From contig NC_134036.1 of the NCBI RefSeq assembly GCF_964204645.1, positions 3,706,001 through 3,770,000 of the forward strand: DNA of 64,000 bases, read 5' to 3'. Positions 59,491 through 64,000 of the stretch are shown here, piece after piece (position 1 is the stretch's first letter; the number at the start of each line of letters is the position of its first letter). The notes beneath the pieces were generated by a model that saw nothing but the letters and a program-made list of their open reading frames with translations, did no database searches and had not been told where the DNA came from. Source of the DNA: Tubulanus polymorphus (taxonomy: Eukaryota > Nemertea > Palaeonemertea > Tubulaniformes > Tubulanidae). Both the position numbers and the translations under genes were made by a program.

Positions 59491-60785
59491 ATGGTCGCCC
59501 TGAAAGCCGTCGTTCTGTTGGCTTTGATAGCGCTGGTTTGCGCTCAGCCTAATGGTAAGTGAATCGAAGATAAGAGCGTACGTAATCTTTATTTGACTGA
59601 TATCGATAATTGAATTGACCGGCAAGCAGTCTAGCCCCGATATCTTGATGACGTAGTGCACATCATTTCAAAAATACCCTTATCAAAATTTGGCAAATAT
59701 ATTTGAAATAAGGGTCATGAAATCTATTCAATTACAAAATGAACGCCAAAATCCCGGTGGTATTTTTTATTTCCAAACGCCAATATCGATGACGTAGTGC
59801 GCATCGACTCTCACAGAAACCCTTGAATAGGGCATATTAGGTATCTATGTTTATAGACATTATTGTAACATTTTCTAGGCGTCAAAAATCTCGATACTGT
59901 CAATACAAAAAAAAGAACATTCGTTAACTATTTTCTCTTCTTTCCAATTTTGATCTAGCATTGGAAGATGATTTGCTCGCCATGTTCGTAAAACGTAAGT
60001 TGTAACTTTCTGTCTAAATATATACGTCGTTGAAAAAGTCAGCGGCCAATCTGGGGTTGAAATGAAAAATTCAAGATGCTCCTCTTGAATATTTACTAGT
60101 TCTGACGAAGCCTAAGAGACGGGAGTGTGCTGTATTTCGTTCAGGAATCTGAATGGGCATTTGAATCCACCTCGGCTGACTTTGTGAAGTAGTGTTAAAC
60201 GGAATCTTCGCACACTGTCTAACACACGCGACGTAGCCCCGGCCCAACTTACCGCGAATTACCGAAACATCTACAGACAAACTTAAAATTTTCATTAATA
60301 ATTACAGGTATGGTAGAAAAATCTCAGGAAACATCCAAACGTAAGTTTTGCATTTGCTTCAACGGTTATAGTGTCATGAAGTGAAAAAATATTTTGTTAA
60401 AAATGAAAAATGTTACAAAGCATTCAATATGTTCTGTTAATAACGAACACGGACTCTGGAACTATGGGTAGGCCTAGATCAGTTGGGCGGTGTAAACATC
60501 ATCTAATTACCGCGGGTTAACCTCAACCAACGCTTGAGCGACTTGTCTCAAAATAGTATCACGCCAAAAAATTCTAAATCGTCGACGAAATCGACAAGTT
60601 TCTGATTACGTTTTTCGGTGGTTTTTGCCGCGGTCTATCCGTTTTATAAATCTGTATGATGACGGTTTGAAATATTTACAGGCTCTTGCACGAACGCTAT
60701 CGGAGACCAGGTCTGCGCCGAGCGAAGCTGCGGTGGTAGAATCACCAAAGAAGTTGCGTGTAGAAAAAATTGCGGAGATTGTTAA
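59491..60785 (+). CDS. Secreted ShK-like six-cysteine peptide, gene 3
   Basis: Plus-strand member of the family: exons 59491-59554, 59959-59994, 60308-60340 and 60682-60785; 78 residues. Signal peptide ending VCAQP, acidic propeptide ending Lys-Arg, spacer (one codon longer than in genes 1 and 2) ending Lys-Arg, then a mature peptide with the same 8-4-9-3-2 cysteine spacing. Between the third and fourth cysteines the Lys-His-Arg of genes 1 and 2 is absent and the loop is otherwise diverged; the cysteines, the conserved Ile-Gly-Asp before the second cysteine, and the C-terminal C-x3-C-x2-C are kept. All introns are phase 1. Intact, canonical splice sites. It is oriented away from gene 2. Confidence 0.83.
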
Positions 60786-61574
60786 ACCTATACACACAAC
60801 TCACGAACTCTGTACTGCACCAATAGCCCTAGATTCAGTCGCACTTCTGAGTTAAGATACGAATCGTCGAAAATGAACTGATTTCAAGAGTAAAACTTTA
60901 ACGCTATACTAACAGGATACAGTTGAAATGAACTGGTTTTAACTCGGAGTTAAGTCTAACTCACGACTGTGGAATCGGACCCAGCGGATTTAAAATCCTC
61001 GAGTCAATATTATTCACTTTTTTGTGGAGCCGGCGTCATAGAATATAATGCCTCCCCTAATTCTTTCCCCAAACAGGTTAGGGTCAGCAGCCCCATCACG
61101 ACCCTCCACTTAATCGGGGAGGGGGGAGGGGGGCGTCCGATTCTATGACATCGGGTCGTAAACGTATATGTAAATCTTTGATTGTTAATTGTCGCTATCT
61201 GTTCTTGTTTGCGTTATTTATAATCTGTACGAATCCTGTCTACTTATTTTCTAGCGGTAGCTTGCGTGGTATCGAAAAATAAAAACTCATCTCGATCCAA
61301 AAATACTCCGCTATCCAAATCGTTTATTGATACTTTCACATTTTCGAAATATTATTTACTACGTTTATCGCTAAATATGCCCCAACAAATAATTGTTACA
61401 TTTTGACAAATTGACTTTTTGTTGTTATAAATCTTTTAAAATGTTATTTTCGTAAGATAATAAAATCGAATTTTAGTGCTGTAGAATTCTGTTTTACTCT
61501 TTTAATGGAATAGTGTTTTAGGTGCCAATGGAGGGGGAGGGGTAGCTTCAGGTGCTCGAGCGCCCTCTTTGGAA
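60786..61574. other. 3' flank of ShK-like gene 3
   Basis: AAATAAAAACTC near 61277 is a candidate polyadenylation signal. One arm of the GAGTTAACTC-type foldback lies at 60925-60982. No other gene. Confidence 0.4.
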
Positions 61575-62014
61575 AATTTCCTTCGTATCGTCATTTTTTC
61601 AACGCGTAAAATTCCACTTTTTGCAACGCAACAACTCAAAGGGCAAGCTACATTTTGAATATGTAAGATGATCAGCAGTAAGCCTAAAAACACTGACGAT
61701 TAGCGGTATGCCTAAGCCACTCATGATACATACAGATGAGACTGATCTTCAGGATTTTCTGGGGTCTGACCGGTAGAGCGAACCAACTTCTGAACCAATT
61801 TCCTTCGTATCGTCATTTTTTCAACGCGTAAAATTCCACTTTTTGCAACGCAACAACTCAAAGGGCAAGCTACATTTTGAATATGTAAGATGATCAGCAG
61901 TAAGCCTAAAAACACTGACGATTAGCGGTATGCCTAAGCCACTCATGATACATACAGATGAGACTGATCTTCAGGATTTTCTGGGGTCTGACCGGTAGAG
62001 CGAACCAACTTCTG
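61575..62014. repeat. 222-bp tandem duplication, two copies
   Basis: The unit starting TTTCCTTCGTATCGTCATTT is followed 222 bp later by an almost identical copy ending AGCGAACCAACTTCTGA. Both copies carry the same short minus-strand open frame, which is simply a consequence of the duplication. Confidence 0.9.
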
Positions 62015-63181
62015 ATAAAGATGAAATGCATCGGCCCGAGGAACGTTCACGGCTTGTATAGAAAGAACAAAACATTATCCGTATTCAATAAAGAAGTTTC
62101 CAGTTTCTAGGCGCCATTTTGTGGCGGTCCCCCGAGGTCCCCATTGTTGCGATAATTTTCGCTCATTTTTAAAACATAAATTTTGTTTGAATATCATATA
62201 GCTCTGCAGTCCCTTGCTCGATGAACTTAATTGATACACCATTTTAAAGGAAATGAAATGCAGATATTTGCCGGTGATTCTTGGATTTTTCGAACGCAAC
62301 AATGCAGAGCGATGTTGTTCCCGTAATAAAACGCTTTTTTTCTGTCACAGTTTGAAATGCTGAAAATATTTCAAATCGTCCGCTTGCGATATCGCGCAAA
62401 ATCGGACGACACTGAGAGTTGATCGTTCGTACGAATATGAATTCCAAGAATCTCGTCGAACTTGGCTCCATGCCTAACGATCTGATTACGATTGATAAAG
62501 AATTACAGAAAACGCAGCCCCTGGATAGGCCCGGTACAATGAACGTTCGAAATTTCGAAGAATAGTCCATTTTTCTTCTTATATACTATTCATTCAATGG
62601 CGGCGCTTTTTAACAGTGACTTGGATTTCTTTTTTTTCAAATTATATTCGGAAAATCATTTGCATGAATACTAGACGTATTATCATTAGACACAACAGCC
62701 ATTCGGCTGGCTGACACGACAACGAGAAGGTCGGTAGAATATCTTATATCGTTTTACCTTCGAAGTTAAGAATCATTCTCGGGCTTGAGAAAAAATCGTT
62801 TTAATTCGAATTTCACAAATCTTTATTTATCTATCTATCTATTTATTTATTCATCTTTATTTATTTTACGTTCCGAATTCATCGCATTTTACCTCGTCGA
62901 AATAAACAACAGAATTCGAAGCGTTCGAATGATTCCTATAGATTTATATCGATTTGATTCATAATAAGTAACCTAGTTTACGTTTTATTCATTAGTACAA
63001 TAAAATTGAGAAAAATCAACTTATTCTTACGAATTTAGTTTAAGCGAAAATATTTATCGATAATTTTTTTTTTCGAAACGTATCTTAAACATCCTGTTTA
63101 ACTCACTTCAGTTGATTGAATTCGTTCGACTTCGAGAAGAATTTATATATGATTTATACTTCAGAAACCGAAACGAGAAAA
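62015..63181. other. Intergenic DNA between ShK-like genes 3 and 4
   Basis: (TTTA/TCTA)n-rich stretch at 62820-62870. The 108-codon minus frame at 62244-62570 is unrecognised. A TATA-like ATTTATATAT at 63141-63150 lies about 35 bp before the gene 4 ATG. Confidence 0.4.
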
Positions 63182-63964
63182 ATGGTCGCTCTCAAAATCG
63201 TCGTTTTGTTAACTGTGATAGCGCTCGTTTGCGCCCAACCCGATAGTGAGTAATTTATCCGGGCTTTTTTGAAATTTCTAACTAATGTCTGAAAAAATGG
63301 AAAAAAATGGAAAAGTTTCAAATCGTTAAATTGAATATCTATATTCGATTTACTGTTGAGGACCATTTTCTGAATTTGTTTTCTAGATCTGGAAAGTGAT
63401 CTGTTTGAAGTACTCGCCAGACGTAAGTACATTCTCGGTGAACCCGCTCTCCTCGCAGCTGTAGCGGGAGAGCAGCGAGTAGAACAGTCGCAATAGGTTC
63501 TCGGTGAACCCACTCTCCTCGCAGCTGTAGCGGGAGAGCAGCGAGTAGAACAGACGCGATAGGTTCTCGGTGAACCCCCTCTCCACATAACTGTAGCGGG
63601 AGAGCAGCGAGTAGAACAGACGCAATAGGTTCTCGGTGAACCCCCTCTCCACATAACTGTAGCGGGAGAGCAGCGAGTAGAACAGACGCAATAGGTTCTC
63701 GGTGAACCCCCTCTCCACATAACTGTAGCGGGAGAGCAGCGAGTAGAACAGTCGCAATAGGTTCTCGGTGATTACCCTCTCCTCACAGCTGTAGCGGGAG
63801 AGCAGCGAGTAGAACGGACTCAATAGGTTCTCGGTGAACCATCTCTCCTCATAGCCGAAGCGCTTAGAACTAACGCACTCATGTATATCCTTATGAAACG
63901 GACATGATAAAAAACATGTATTCTTTACTTGCAGGTATGTTGGAAAGGGTTGAAGCAGCTAAAC
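63182..63964 (+). CDS. ShK-like peptide, gene 4 (partial, right edge)
   Basis: Exons 1-3 of a fourth family member: 63182-63245 (signal peptide ending VCAQP), 63387-63422 (acidic propeptide ending with two arginines) and 63935-63964 (spacer ending Lys-Arg). Exon lengths 64, 36 and 30 match genes 1 and 2, and every donor is phase 1. The cysteine-bearing exon 4 must lie past position 64000, so the toxin-like domain is inferred from the shared precursor only. Intron 2 is filled by a 66-bp minisatellite. In exon 2 the processing site is Arg-Arg rather than Lys-Arg. Confidence 0.75.
63433..63850. repeat. 66-bp minisatellite, ~6.5 copies (ShK gene 4 intron 2)
   Basis: The unit AGGTTCTCGGTGAACCCCCT / CTCCACATAACTGTAGCGGG / AGAGCAGCGAGTAGAACAGA has period 66 and begins 11 bp after the exon 2 donor. 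As 66 is a multiple of three, the minus strand is open for over 140 codons; this is not a gene. Confidence 0.9.
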
Positions 63965-64000
63965 GTAAGATCCCATAAATAATATCAACTGAATGATAAT

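Noticed and set aside
61502-61915. Pair of identical short minus-strand frames with a hydrophobic start
   Set aside because: Explained by the 222-bp tandem duplication; no splice or start evidence for a secreted peptide.
63154-63823. Long minus-strand frames of 146-188 codons
   Set aside because: They arise from the 66-bp minisatellite and run antisense through intron 2 and exons of ShK-like gene 4.

Overview
The window is eukaryotic, animal nuclear DNA: genes have GT/AG introns, and the recognisable proteins are metazoan (USP8, a p24/TMED cargo receptor, a MIF4G-domain protein, CUB/C-type-lectin/LDLa/LRR seven-helix receptors). Receptors resembling snail GRL101 together with small ShK-like cysteine peptides suggest a marine invertebrate, most likely a lophotrochozoan. 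A cnidarian cannot be excluded, and I cannot name a phylum from the sequence alone. Non-coding DNA is full of microsatellites, minisatellites, foldback elements, tRNA-derived SINEs and a TTAA-flanked MITE family.

Layout. 1-4.7 kb: N-terminal half of USP8 on the minus strand (six coding exons; the catalytic half lies off the left edge). 4.7-8.8 kb: repeat-rich intergenic DNA. 8.8-11.1 kb: a complete three-exon p24 gamma (TMED3/7-like) gene, minus strand. 13.4-19.4 kb: a complete six-exon MIF4G-domain gene, plus strand. Its second intron holds a 455-bp foldback and an array in which the start of exon 3 (acceptor included) is repeated five times between ATT microsatellites. 22.1-41.6 kb: three tandem minus-strand genes for giant receptors (CUB, C-type lectin, LDLa, LRR, 7TM), each with three coding exons. 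The third copy has lost 442 codons in frame, removing three LDLa modules, the whole LRR domain and nearly all of TM1. 43.7-64 kb: four small four-exon genes for secreted ShK-like six-cysteine peptides, two on the minus strand and two on the plus strand, arranged divergently around about 10 kb of satellite and SINE-rich DNA. The last gene runs off the right edge before its cysteine exon.

The left third is housekeeping (endosomal deubiquitination, early secretory traffic, mRNA translation/decay). The middle and right are lineage-specific, expanding surface-receptor and secreted-peptide families. The receptor copies are nearly identical in their 7TM exon but strongly diverged in one CUB segment. 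The peptide genes share an exon structure in which every intron is phase 1 and splits an Arg codon or sits at a propeptide boundary. These two arrays are the most interesting content. No functional link between them is shown; they are only neighbours.
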